This document shows positions 1 to 6,170 of a stretch of 18,330 nucleotides of DNA, piece by piece. A model generated the notes under the pieces. The model saw nothing but the letters and a program-made list of their open reading frames with translations, had not been told where the DNA came from and did not search any database. The first letter of the stretch is position 1. Each line of letters opens with the position of its first letter. A program made the translations under genes and the position numbers. This DNA comes from 73-13 sp035556395 (GTDB lineage: Bacteria > Actinomycetota > Actinomycetes > Actinomycetales > Microbacteriaceae): positions 1-18,330 of the forward strand of contig DATMFB010000059.1 in the NCBI GenBank assembly GCA_035556395.1, given 5' to 3'.

Positions 1-1
1 C

Positions 2-253
2 GAGTACTTCGGCGATCTGCGCATCACGGTCGACGGGGAAGGACTGCTCGGCCGGCTCGGCCCGACCGGCGGCTTCGAGATCCGGCTCGAGCCGTGGAAT
101 GGCGACGTGTTCGCGTTCGACGTGTCGGGGGAGGAGGCGCCGCCCGGCTCCCGATCGAGCGCCGCATTCACGCGCAGTGGCACAGCGGCGACCGCCGTGA
201 CCCTCGCCTACTTCGATCGCTGGGGACTCGGGACGTTCACCAGGTCCCCGTAA
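2..253 (+). CDS. C-terminal end of a serine hydrolase (beta-lactamase/penicillin-binding-like) with DUF3471 tail, partial
   Basis: Only the last 83 codons are in the window; the gene starts upstream. The reading frame is open from base 2 to a TAA at 251-253. The peptide begins EYFGDLRITV and ends with FDRWGLGTFTRSP. A Tyr-Gly-rich beta start, a central LEPWNGDVFAFD segment and a closing 'FD-x-W/F-G-x-GTFTR' are typical of the DUF3471 domain found at the C-terminus of class C beta-lactamase-like serine hydrolases. The catalytic SxxK and YxN motifs would lie upstream and cannot be seen, so the hydrolase call is an inference from the tail. Its stop codon sits at the beginning of a hairpin loop (243-266). 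Confidence 0.6.
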   Translation, partial: EYFGDLRITVDGEGLLGRLGPTGGFEIRLEPWNGDVFAFDVSGEEAPPGSRSSAAFTRSGTAATAVTLAYFDRWGLGTFTRSP

Positions 254-266
254 TTCTGCGGGGACC
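243..266 (+). terminator. Hairpin at the end of the serine hydrolase gene
   Basis: GGTCCCCG (243-250) and CGGGGACC (259-266) form a perfect 8-bp stem with an 8-nt loop that begins with the TAA stop codon. There is no T-run after it, as is common for actinobacterial terminators. It separates the hydrolase from the oxidoreductase gene. Confidence 0.55.
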
Positions 267-296
267 GCTCGGCGCGGCACGTGCTTGACTCGAGTC

Positions 297-1163
297 ATGG
301 ACATCGGCGTGCACTTCATGAACTTCACCCTTCCCGGCGGCGAGTCGGCGATCCCCGACGCGTTCACCGAGACGGCGATCGCCGCCGAGGAGCACGGCTT
401 CGACCGGCTCACCGTCATGGACCACTGGTTCCAGATGGAGCGCTTCGCGCCGGCGACCGAGCCGATGCTCGAGGCGTACACGGCGCTCGGCTACGCGGCG
501 GGCGTCACGAAGCGCCTGAAGCTCGGCACGCTCGTGACCGGGGTCACGTATCGCTGGCCGGCGCTGCTCGTGAAGACCGCGACGACCCTCGACGTGCTGT
601 CCCGCGGCCGGGCGTTCTTCGGCATCGGCGCCGCCTGGTACGAGCGTGAGCACATCGGCCTCGGGGTGCCCTACCCGCCGATCGCCGAGCGCTTCGAGCG
701 CCTCGAGGAGCTCATCCGCATCGCCCAGCAGATGTGGAGCGACGACGACGGCGAGTTCGCCGGGCCGTTCACGACGCTCGCCGAGACGATCTGCCACCCG
801 GCCCCGCCCCGCGGTCGGGTCCCGATCCTGATCGGCGGGGGCGGCGAGCGCAAGACGCTCCGGCTCGTCGCGCAGTACGCGGACGAGGCGAACCTCTTCG
901 CCGACGCGCCCGAGGCCGTGGCGCACAAGATCGACGTGCTCCGGGCGCACTGCGCGGACCTCGGGCGCGATCCGGCCGAGATCCGCATCACGGCGCTCGC
1001 GTTCGCCGACCCCGCCGCCGACCCCGCGGGGTTCGTCGAGCAGATGAAGCCGCTCGCCGACCTCGGCGTGACCCAGGTCCAGGTGCGCAACCCGACCTCG
1101 GACGTCGCCGCCTGGGCGGCGAAGCTCGGCGACGAGGTCGTGCCGGCGCTCGCCGCGCTGTAG
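297..1163 (+). CDS. LLM-class F420-dependent oxidoreductase (Rv1855c-like)
   Basis: Predicted cytosolic flavin/F420-dependent oxidoreductase of the luciferase-like monooxygenase superfamily, 288 residues, a single TIM-barrel. The N-terminus (MDIGVHFMNF followed by a PGG turn), the FDRLTVMDHWFQM segment, the LGTLVTGVTYRWPALLVKTATTLD strand-helix, and the GRAFFGIGAAWYEREH stretch are standard for this superfamily. IPILIGGGGERKTL-like sequence (here VPILIGGGGERKTL) precedes the C-terminal half. F420 rather than FMN is inferred from the subfamily and from actinobacterial origin; the substrate is unknown. I chose ATG 297 because family members start with M-D/R-I-G; an in-frame TTG at 285 would add only four residues. 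The preceding bases TTGACT (285-290) then six bases then ATG mimic the leaderless spacing seen elsewhere in the window, but the hexamer is a poor -10. Confidence 0.85.
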   Translation: MDIGVHFMNFTLPGGESAIPDAFTETAIAAEEHGFDRLTVMDHWFQMERFAPATEPMLEAYTALGYAAGVTKRLKLGTLVTGVTYRWPALLVKTATTLDVLSRGRAFFGIGAAWYEREHIGLGVPYPPIAERFERLEELIRIAQQMWSDDDGEFAGPFTTLAETICHPAPPRGRVPILIGGGGERKTLRLVAQYADEANLFADAPEAVAHKIDVLRAHCADLGRDPAEIRITALAFADPAADPAGFVEQMKPLADLGVTQVQVRNPTSDVAAWAAKLGDEVVPALAAL

Positions 1164-1171
1164 ATCGCTCG

Positions 1172-1254
1172 TGCCGGTGGTGGGGGTCGAACCCACACGC
1201 CCTTGCGGGCAACCGATTTTGAGTCGGTCGCGTCTGCCATTCCGCCACACCGGC
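1172..1254 (-). tRNA. tRNA-Leu (anticodon CAA)
   Basis: Read on the minus strand, the acceptor arms GCCGGTG (1254-1248) and CACCGGC (1179-1173) pair perfectly, with discriminator A at 1172. The anticodon loop is CTCAAAA between ACCGA and TCGGT, giving anticodon CAA, which decodes TTG. A long variable arm (TGCCCGCAAGGGCG) makes it a class II tRNA, as expected for leucine, and the T arm is GTGGG-TTCGACC-CCCAC. The 3' CCA is not encoded. It is 83 nt long and lies head to head with pdtaR. Confidence 0.96.
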
Positions 1255-1264
1255 CTGCCAGACC

Positions 1265-1270
1265 AGGCTA
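1265..1270 (-). promoter_or_regulatory. Possible -10 element of tRNA-Leu
   Basis: TAGCCT on the minus strand ends ten bases before the mature 5' end of the tRNA, so transcription would begin a few bases upstream of it. No convincing -35 is visible. It lies back to back with the pdtaR promoter. Confidence 0.4.
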
Positions 1271-1306
1271 GTGCCAGGCCTCGGGCTGGAGCCGTAGGGT
1301 GAATGC
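1271..1306 (+). promoter_or_regulatory. Likely leaderless promoter of pdtaR
   Basis: -10 TAGGGT (1295-1300) is followed by exactly six bases and then the GTG start at 1307, so the transcript would start at or very near the start codon. A weak -35, GTGCCA (1271-1276), lies 18 bases upstream of the -10. There is no Shine-Dalgarno sequence, which fits a leaderless message. Confidence 0.6.
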
Positions 1307-1912
1307 GTGAGCATCGAGGACACCGCGGGAGAACCGCCCCGCCGCGTGATCGTCGCGGAGGACGAGTCGCTGATCCGGATGGACATCGTCGAGATCCTCA
1401 CGGACAACGGCTTCGATGTCGTCGGCGAGGCGGGGGACGGCGAGGCCGCGGTCCAGCTCGCGACCGAGCTGCGTCCCGACCTCGTCGTGATGGACGTCAA
1501 GATGCCGAAGCTCGACGGCATCTCGGCCGCGGAGCGGCTGTCCAAGAACCACATCGCACCCGTCGTGCTGCTCACGGCGTTCTCGCAGAAGGAGCTCGTC
1601 GAGCGGGCCTCCGAGGCGGGCGCGCTCGCCTACGTCGTCAAGCCCTTCACGCCGAACGACCTGCTCCCGGCGATCGAGATCGCGCTCGCCCGCTACCAGC
1701 AGATCATCGCGCTCGAGTCGGAGGTCGCGGACCTCGCCGAGCGCTTCGAGACGCGCAAGCTCGTCGACCGGGCGAAGGGCCTGCTCAACGAGAAGATGGG
1801 CCTGTCGGAGCCCGACGCGTTCCGCTGGATCCAGAAGGCGTCGATGGACCGCCGCCTGACCATGCACGAGGTCGCCCAGACGATCATCGAGCAGCTCGCC
1901 CCCAAGAAGTAG
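1307..1912 (+). CDS. pdtaR: ANTAR-domain response regulator (PdtaR-type antiterminator)
   Basis: 201 residues. The N-terminal receiver domain (about 13-130) has the acidic pair in VIVAEDES (E18, D19), phosphoacceptor D63 in VVMDVKMPKLD, the conserved Thr in LLTAF and Lys in VVKPF. The C-terminal ANTAR domain (about 138-197: LAERFETRKLVDRAKGLL, then DAFRWIQKASMDRR) binds paired-hairpin RNA antiterminators in known members. In M. tuberculosis the homologue Rv1626 is phosphorylated by the cytosolic kinase PdtaS, which is not encoded in this window. Position just upstream of the thioesterase/polA/rpsA backbone matches the M. tuberculosis order and supports orthology. The start is GTG 1307, chosen from the leaderless promoter and the conserved N-terminal length. 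The RNA targets here are unknown. Confidence 0.93.
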   Translation: MSIEDTAGEPPRRVIVAEDESLIRMDIVEILTDNGFDVVGEAGDGEAAVQLATELRPDLVVMDVKMPKLDGISAAERLSKNHIAPVVLLTAFSQKELVERASEAGALAYVVKPFTPNDLLPAIEIALARYQQIIALESEVADLAERFETRKLVDRAKGLLNEKMGLSEPDAFRWIQKASMDRRLTMHEVAQTIIEQLAPKK

Positions 1913-1932
1913 CCCCGCCGTACCTCCGCGCG

Positions 1933-1999
1933 ACCGAAGGCAATTCGGCGGCGCTAGTACTTTTCGGCCCCGCTATCTCCTAGCTCCGCCGGATTTCCT
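1933..1999. repeat. Left palindromic repeat bracketing the DUF559 gene
   Basis: This unit of about 67 bp resembles 2902-2967 in the same orientation. It opens with a small hairpin, CCGAA (1934-1938) and TTCGG (1944-1948). It is itself an imperfect inverted repeat. The left arm, from 1944, reads TTCGGCGGCGCTAGTACTTT. The right arm, from 1993 backwards, reads TCCGGCGGAGCTAGGAGATA. Together with the two arms of the right-hand unit, these four arms share TYCGGCGG-NN-STAG-N-A. The layout resembles paired REP or MITE-type elements. It lies seconds after the pdtaR stop and may also serve as its terminator. Confidence 0.7.
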
Positions 2000-2037
2000 A
2001 TCGACACGGGGCGCTCACAGGGGGACGGCTGATGGCG

Positions 2038-2046
2038 TTGTCCACA
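2038..2046 (+). other. DnaA-box-like nonamer TTGTCCACA
   Basis: TTGTCCACA is the preferred DnaA box of high-GC actinobacteria such as Streptomyces. It is a single copy lying between the left repeat and the DUF559 gene in a locally more A/T-rich stretch (about 2038-2060). One box is not an origin, and chance occurrence cannot be excluded. Confidence 0.35.
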
Positions 2047-2097
2047 TTTCGATCATTCAGAGGTGCTCCGTGAGGGGCGACGCGGGACGATTCGCCG

Positions 2098-2925
2098 ATG
2101 AACGCGACCGACTGGATCCAGCGACACGGCGGCATCGCGCACCGACGGGAACTGCGGGATGCAGGCCTGACCGCGTACCACCTGCGGGGTCTGCGCACCG
2201 TCGGGCGCCAATGGGTCATCGCGCGGGGAGCTCCGACGGAGCTGATCAGGGCAGCCGCAGAGGGCGGCCGCCTCGCCTGCGTGTCCGCCGCGGCGCATCT
2301 CGGCCTCTCGATGCTGCATCCACCGGAGACGCTGCACCTGTCGGTCGCACCCAACAGCCCCCGCGCTGCTGGCCCCGGTATCCGGCTTCACCGCTCGCGG
2401 CCGATCCTCCCGACCAGATTCTCTGAGCTCGTCGAGTCGGTTCCGGATGTGCTCTCGCACGTCGCGCAGTGTCTCCCGGAGGCCGAAGCACTCGTCATAT
2501 GGGAGTCGGCGCTCCACCGACGGCTCCTCGACCGTGCGTTCCTGGAGCGGATCGCGTGGCCCGGACCCAGGCAACGTCGCCTCGTGCGGATCGCGAGCGA
2601 TCAGTCCGATTCCGTCCTCGAGTCGCTCTTCGGTCATCAACTGCGGGAGGTCGGCGTTCCGTTCCAGCAACAGGCGCGGTTGCTCGGTCGGCCCGTCGAC
2701 TTCCTCATCGGGGAGCGTCTCGTCGTGCAACTGGACGGGTTCGAGCATCACCAGGCGGCGCAGCGCAGGTCGGACATCGCGTTCGATGCGGAGCTCAAGC
2801 TCCGCGGCAGGCACGTCCTGCGCTTCGACTACGCCCAGACCGTCACCGGCGCAGCCCGAGCGGTCACCCTCCGCGCGATAGCGCAGGGCCTCCACTACCG
2901 AACCGAAGGCATTCGGCGGACGTAG
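2098..2925 (+). CDS. DUF559 / VSR-like PD-(D/E)XK nuclease-fold protein with AbiEi-like N-terminal winged helix
   Basis: 275 residues. Residues about 1-50 (WIQRHGGIAHRRELRDAGLT, then LRTVGRQWVIARG) look like the helix-turn-helix common to 'AbiEi antitoxin domain' proteins. The C-terminal part (about 170-262) is a DUF559/VSR-type nuclease fold: E175 in SDSVLESLFG, D201 in RPVDFLIGERLVV, then QLDG (211-214), HH (217-218), R224, D226 and the final HVLRFDY strand. The usual family motif is EVDG; here Glu is Gln211, so catalysis may be altered. Such proteins are common and multicopy in Microbacteriaceae, but their role is unsettled. The gene is bracketed by palindromic repeats and its TAG stop lies inside the right repeat, so its last residues (GIRRT) are repeat-encoded. 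Third positions look less G/C-rich than in its neighbours, consistent with transfer. Start ATG 2098 lacks a strong ribosome binding site. Confidence 0.72.
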   Translation: MNATDWIQRHGGIAHRRELRDAGLTAYHLRGLRTVGRQWVIARGAPTELIRAAAEGGRLACVSAAAHLGLSMLHPPETLHLSVAPNSPRAAGPGIRLHRSRPILPTRFSELVESVPDVLSHVAQCLPEAEALVIWESALHRRLLDRAFLERIAWPGPRQRRLVRIASDQSDSVLESLFGHQLREVGVPFQQQARLLGRPVDFLIGERLVVQLDGFEHHQAAQRRSDIAFDAELKLRGRHVLRFDYAQTVTGAARAVTLRAIAQGLHYRTEGIRRT

Positions 2926-2967
2926 GAGATTTCGGCAGCTAAAAGTCCTACCGCCGCCGGATTCCCT
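2902..2967. repeat. Right palindromic repeat bracketing the DUF559 gene
   Basis: This is the partner of 1933-1999. It begins with CCGAA (2903-2907) and TTCGG (2912-2916). Its left arm, from 2912, reads TTCGGCGGACGTAGGAGATT. Its right arm, read backwards from 2961, is TCCGGCGGCGGTAGGACTTT, so the unit is an imperfect palindrome with about 17 of 20 positions matching between arms. It overlaps the last eight codons and the stop of the DUF559 gene. A small stem CTCGCC/GGCGAG (2966-2983) follows directly. Confidence 0.72.
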
Positions 2968-2984
2968 CGCCAGAGGAGGCGAGA

Positions 2985-3007
2985 GGGGAGAGGGGAGGAG
3001 GGAAGGG
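2985..3007 (+). other. Potential G-quadruplex in a polypurine tract
   Basis: Four G-runs (GGGG 2985-2988, GGGG 2992-2995, GGG 3000-3002, GGG 3005-3007) are separated by loops of three, four and two purines. They lie in an almost unbroken purine tract from about 2972 to 3019. The tract sits just beyond the 3' end of the minus-strand thioesterase gene. Confidence 0.5.
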
Positions 3008-3013
3008 CGGAGG

Positions 3014-3439
3014 CTAGGGGGCGTCGCGGAGGTAGTTGGTCATGCGGACCGTGGAGAGGCGGCGGCCGGCGTCGTCCGTCATGACGATCTCGTGCGTGCA
3101 GAGCGTCCTGCCGAGCACGAGTGCCGTGCAGGTCGCCGTCACCCAGCCCTCGGCGATCGAACGCGAGTGCGTCGCGTTGATCTCGATCCCGACGGGGAAC
3201 TTGCCAGGACCGCCGTGGATCGCGCTGGAGAGGCTGCCGAGCGTCTCGCCGAGCACGACGTGCGCGCCGCCGTGCAGGATTCCGACGGTCTGGGTGTTGC
3301 CCTCGACCGGCATCCGGGCGACCGAGCGCTCCGCGGAGACCTCGAGCAGCTCGATGCCCATCTTCTCCACGAGCGGGCCGCCCTTGGCCCCTTCGAGCCG
3401 CTCGCGCAGCGCGGGATGAATGTCGTCGGGCAGCTTCAT
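3014..3439 (-). CDS. PaaI/YdiI-like hotdog-fold acyl-CoA thioesterase
   Basis: 141 residues, a single 4HBT hotdog domain. The signature VGILHGGAHVVLGETLGS (about 52-69) places the HGG turn at 56-58 and the candidate catalytic glutamate at E65, as in YdiI/MenI-type thioesterases, where the sequence is HGGxxVxLAE. The later segment ATHSRSIAEGWVTATC and the closing GRRLSTVRMTNYL fit the same family. It would hydrolyse an acyl- or aryl-CoA thioester in the cytosol; a menaquinone-pathway role (1,4-dihydroxy-2-naphthoyl-CoA) is possible but not shown. I start it at ATG 3439, where the family-length protein begins and ACGAGG lies five bases upstream. The frame stays open far upstream across polA, but that is a shadow. 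It is divergent from polA with 42 bp between start codons, an arrangement shared with M. tuberculosis (Rv1628c/Rv1627c region to polA only approximately). Confidence 0.87.
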   Translation of the reverse strand: MKLPDDIHPALRERLEGAKGGPLVEKMGIELLEVSAERSVARMPVEGNTQTVGILHGGAHVVLGETLGSLSSAIHGGPGKFPVGIEINATHSRSIAEGWVTATCTALVLGRTLCTHEIVMTDDAGRRLSTVRMTNYLRDAP

Positions 3440-3469
3440 CGGGACCTCGTCGGTGTCGGGGGCGCGGGC

Positions 3470-3481
3470 TAGGCTCGCTGC
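3470..3481 (+). promoter_or_regulatory. Likely leaderless promoter of polA
   Basis: TAGGCT (3470-3475), six bases, then GTG 3482. This is the same geometry as pdtaR, the kinase gene, coaE and uvrB. No good -35 and no Shine-Dalgarno sequence is visible. Confidence 0.55.
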
Positions 3482-6169
3482 GTGGCAGCCACCGAGAAGC
3501 CTACGCTCCTGCTCATCGACGGTCATTCGCTCGCGTTCCGGGCGTTCTTCGCGCTCCTGCCCGCGGGTCGCTTCGTCACGAGCGACGGGCAGCACACCGA
3601 GGTGCCGTACGGGTTCATCACGTCGCTGCTGAAGTTCATCAAGGAGGAGCGGCCGACGCACGTCGCGGTCGCGTTCGACATCTCGCGCTACAGCTTCCGC
3701 ACCCGCGAGTACGAGGCGTACAAGGACGGCCGGGGCGAGACGCCGCCGGAGTTCATCGGTCAGGTGCCGCTGCTCCAGGAGGCGCTGGACGCGATGCGGA
3801 TCAAGTGGCTCGTCAAGGAGGACTACGAGGCGGACGACATCCTCGCGACGCTCGCGACCCGCGGCGCAGAGGCGGGCTACGAGGTGCTCGTCGTGTCCGG
3901 CGACCGGGACACGTTCCAGCTGATCCGCGACGGGGTCACGATCCTCTACCCGTCGACGCTCGGCGTCGGCGAGTTCAAGCGCTACGACGCCGCCGCGGTC
4001 CACGAGAAGTACAAGGTCTGGCCGGAGCAGTACCCCGAGCTCGCCGCACTCGTCGGCGAGAAGGCGGACAACCTCCCCGGCATCACGAAGGTCGGCCCCG
4101 TGACCGCCGCGAAGTGGATCGCGCAGTGGGGCACGGTCGACGAGATCCTCGCGCACGCCGACGAGATCCCCGGGGTCGCGGGCCAGAACCTGCGGGACGA
4201 GCGGGAGAACGCGATCCGCAATCGCCGCCTCAACGCGCTCGTGCGCGATCTCGAGCTCCAGTACTCGATCGACGACCTGACGCACGGGCCGATCGACGAG
4301 GCGGCGCTGCGCGCGGTGTTCCGCAGGCTCGAGTTCAACACGCTGCTGGACCGCGTCCTGAAGTCGGGGCCGGTCGAGGCGGCCGAGGCCTCCGACGCGA
4401 GCGCCGAGGCCTCTGACGCGCTGCCGGCCGAGCCGGCGGTGCGCACCCTCGTCGACGAGGAGCTCGCGAACTGGCTCGCCCCGGTCATCGCGTCGGGCAC
4501 CGGCACCGCACGACGCGCCGCCGCCGTGCAGATCGCGGAGGAGGCCGGCGGCCTCGACGGCATCGGCCTCGCGACCGAGGCCGAGTCCGCCTGGGTGCCG
4601 TGGGGCCCGCACCGTCCCGACTACGAGGCGCTGGAGTCCTACCTCGCCGACGCGGACGTCCCGAAGGTGCTCTTCAGTGCGAAGCGCCAGTGGCATGCGC
4701 TCGCCCGTCAGCAGGTCGCACTCGAGGGCATCGAGGGCGACCCGACGATCGCCGCCTGGCTCCTCGAGCCGTGGGCGAAGGCCGCGCCGCTCGCCGCCGC
4801 GGTCCAGCACGGTCTCGGCGAGCAGATCCCCGAGCCCGATCGCAACCAGCTGGTCCCCGAGCACGAGCCGCTGAACGCCGCGACGGAGGCCTGGTATGCG
4901 CTTCGCCTCGAGCGCGCCGTCGCCGAGCAGCTCGACGAGCGATCCCGGATCGTGTACACCGACATCGAGATCCCGCTCGTCCCCGTGCTCGCCCGGATGG
5001 AGCGCCACGGTGTCGCGGTCGACCGACCACGGCTCGAGGGGCTCTCCACGCGGCTGCGCGGCGAGGCCGCCGACATCGCCCAGCAGGCGTACGCGGAGAT
5101 CGGTCGCGAGGTGAACCTCGGCAGCCCCAAGCAGCTCCAGGACGTGCTGTTCGACCAGCTCGGGATGCCGAAGACGCGCGCGAACAAGACGGGCTACTCG
5201 ACCGACGCGGAGGCGCTCGCGGACCTCCAGGAGTCGAATCCGCACCCGTTCCTCGACCTCCTGCTGCGTCACCGCGACGCGACGAAGCTCGCCCAGATGG
5301 TCGACACGCTCGTCGCGGCGATCGATCCCGACGGCCGGATCCACACGACGTACGAGCAGACGGGCGCCGCGAGCGGTCGGCTGAGCTCGAACGACCCGAA
5401 TCTGCAGAACATCCCCGCGCGGACTGCGACCGGTCAGGAGATCCGCACGGCCTTCCGCGCGGGCGAGGGCTTCGAGTCGCTCCTGACGGCCGACTACTCC
5501 CAGATCGAGATGCGGATCATGGCGCACCTCTCGGGCGACGAGGGGCTCATCGAGGCGTTCCGCTCGGGGGAGGACCTGCACCGCTTCGTCGGCGCTCGCA
5601 TCTTCGGCATCGACCCCGGCGAGGTGACCCCGGAGCAGCGCGTCAAGGTCAAGGCGATGTCGTACGGGCTCGCCTACGGACTGTCGGCATTCGGTCTCGC
5701 GCGCCAGCTGCGCATCGACCGCGCCGAGGCGCAGGCGCTCATGAAGGACTACTTCGAGCGCTTCGGCGGCATCCGGGACTACCTCAGGAGCGTCGTCGCG
5801 CAGGCGAAGATCGACGGCTACACGACGACCCTGTTCGGCCGCCGCCGGCCGTTCCCGGACTTCACCTCGTCGAATCGCGTGCTGCGCGACAACGCGGAGC
5901 GCGCGGCGCTCAACTCGCCGATCCAGGGCACCGCCGCCGACATCATCAAGCGAGCCATGATCGCGATCGACCAGGACATCGTCAAGGGCGGGCTCGACTC
6001 CCGCATGCTGCTGCAGGTGCACGACGAGCTCGTCTTCGAGGTCGCGCCGGGCGAGCTCGACGTGCTCAGCGACATCGTCACGAACCGGATGTCGACCGCG
6101 GCGCAGCTCAGCGTGCCGCTCGACGTGCAGGTCGGCGTCGGGCCCGACTGGGATGCGGCGGGGCACTGA
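3482..6169 (+). CDS. polA: DNA polymerase I
   Basis: 895 residues, normal actinobacterial length. The N-terminal 5' nuclease (about 8-300) shows LLLIDGHSLAFRAFF, EADDILATLA, SGDRDTFQLI and the helix-hairpin-helix region GEKADNLPGITKVGPVTAAKW. The middle exonuclease-like domain (about 320-500) lacks the DxE catalytic motif (the equivalent region reads AVQIAEEAGGLDG), so proofreading is probably absent. The polymerase domain (about 515-895) has motif A (LLTADYSQIEMRIMAHLSGD), the O-helix RVKVKAMSYGLAYG and motif C (LLQVHDELVFEV). The O-helix has Tyr728 where E. coli has Phe762, as in the M. tuberculosis enzyme, a residue that governs dideoxynucleotide discrimination. It functions in Okazaki fragment maturation and gap filling in repair. 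GTG start with a leaderless-type promoter; DUF885 follows after one base. Confidence 0.98.
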   Translation: MAATEKPTLLLIDGHSLAFRAFFALLPAGRFVTSDGQHTEVPYGFITSLLKFIKEERPTHVAVAFDISRYSFRTREYEAYKDGRGETPPEFIGQVPLLQEALDAMRIKWLVKEDYEADDILATLATRGAEAGYEVLVVSGDRDTFQLIRDGVTILYPSTLGVGEFKRYDAAAVHEKYKVWPEQYPELAALVGEKADNLPGITKVGPVTAAKWIAQWGTVDEILAHADEIPGVAGQNLRDERENAIRNRRLNALVRDLELQYSIDDLTHGPIDEAALRAVFRRLEFNTLLDRVLKSGPVEAAEASDASAEASDALPAEPAVRTLVDEELANWLAPVIASGTGTARRAAAVQIAEEAGGLDGIGLATEAESAWVPWGPHRPDYEALESYLADADVPKVLFSAKRQWHALARQQVALEGIEGDPTIAAWLLEPWAKAAPLAAAVQHGLGEQIPEPDRNQLVPEHEPLNAATEAWYALRLERAVAEQLDERSRIVYTDIEIPLVPVLARMERHGVAVDRPRLEGLSTRLRGEAADIAQQAYAEIGREVNLGSPKQLQDVLFDQLGMPKTRANKTGYSTDAEALADLQESNPHPFLDLLLRHRDATKLAQMVDTLVAAIDPDGRIHTTYEQTGAASGRLSSNDPNLQNIPARTATGQEIRTAFRAGEGFESLLTADYSQIEMRIMAHLSGDEGLIEAFRSGEDLHRFVGARIFGIDPGEVTPEQRVKVKAMSYGLAYGLSAFGLARQLRIDRAEAQALMKDYFERFGGIRDYLRSVVAQAKIDGYTTTLFGRRRPFPDFTSSNRVLRDNAERAALNSPIQGTAADIIKRAMIAIDQDIVKGGLDSRMLLQVHDELVFEVAPGELDVLSDIVTNRMSTAAQLSVPLDVQVGVGPDWDAAGH

Positions 6170-6170
6170 C

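Noticed and set aside
285..296. TTG start giving a four-residue longer oxidoreductase
   Set aside because: Family proteins start at MDIGVHF or equivalent, and no ribosome binding site favours the TTG.
6153..6170. ATG 6153 as the DUF885 start
   Set aside because: It would overlap polA by 17 bases; ATG 6171 has better ribosome binding site spacing and adjoins the polA stop.
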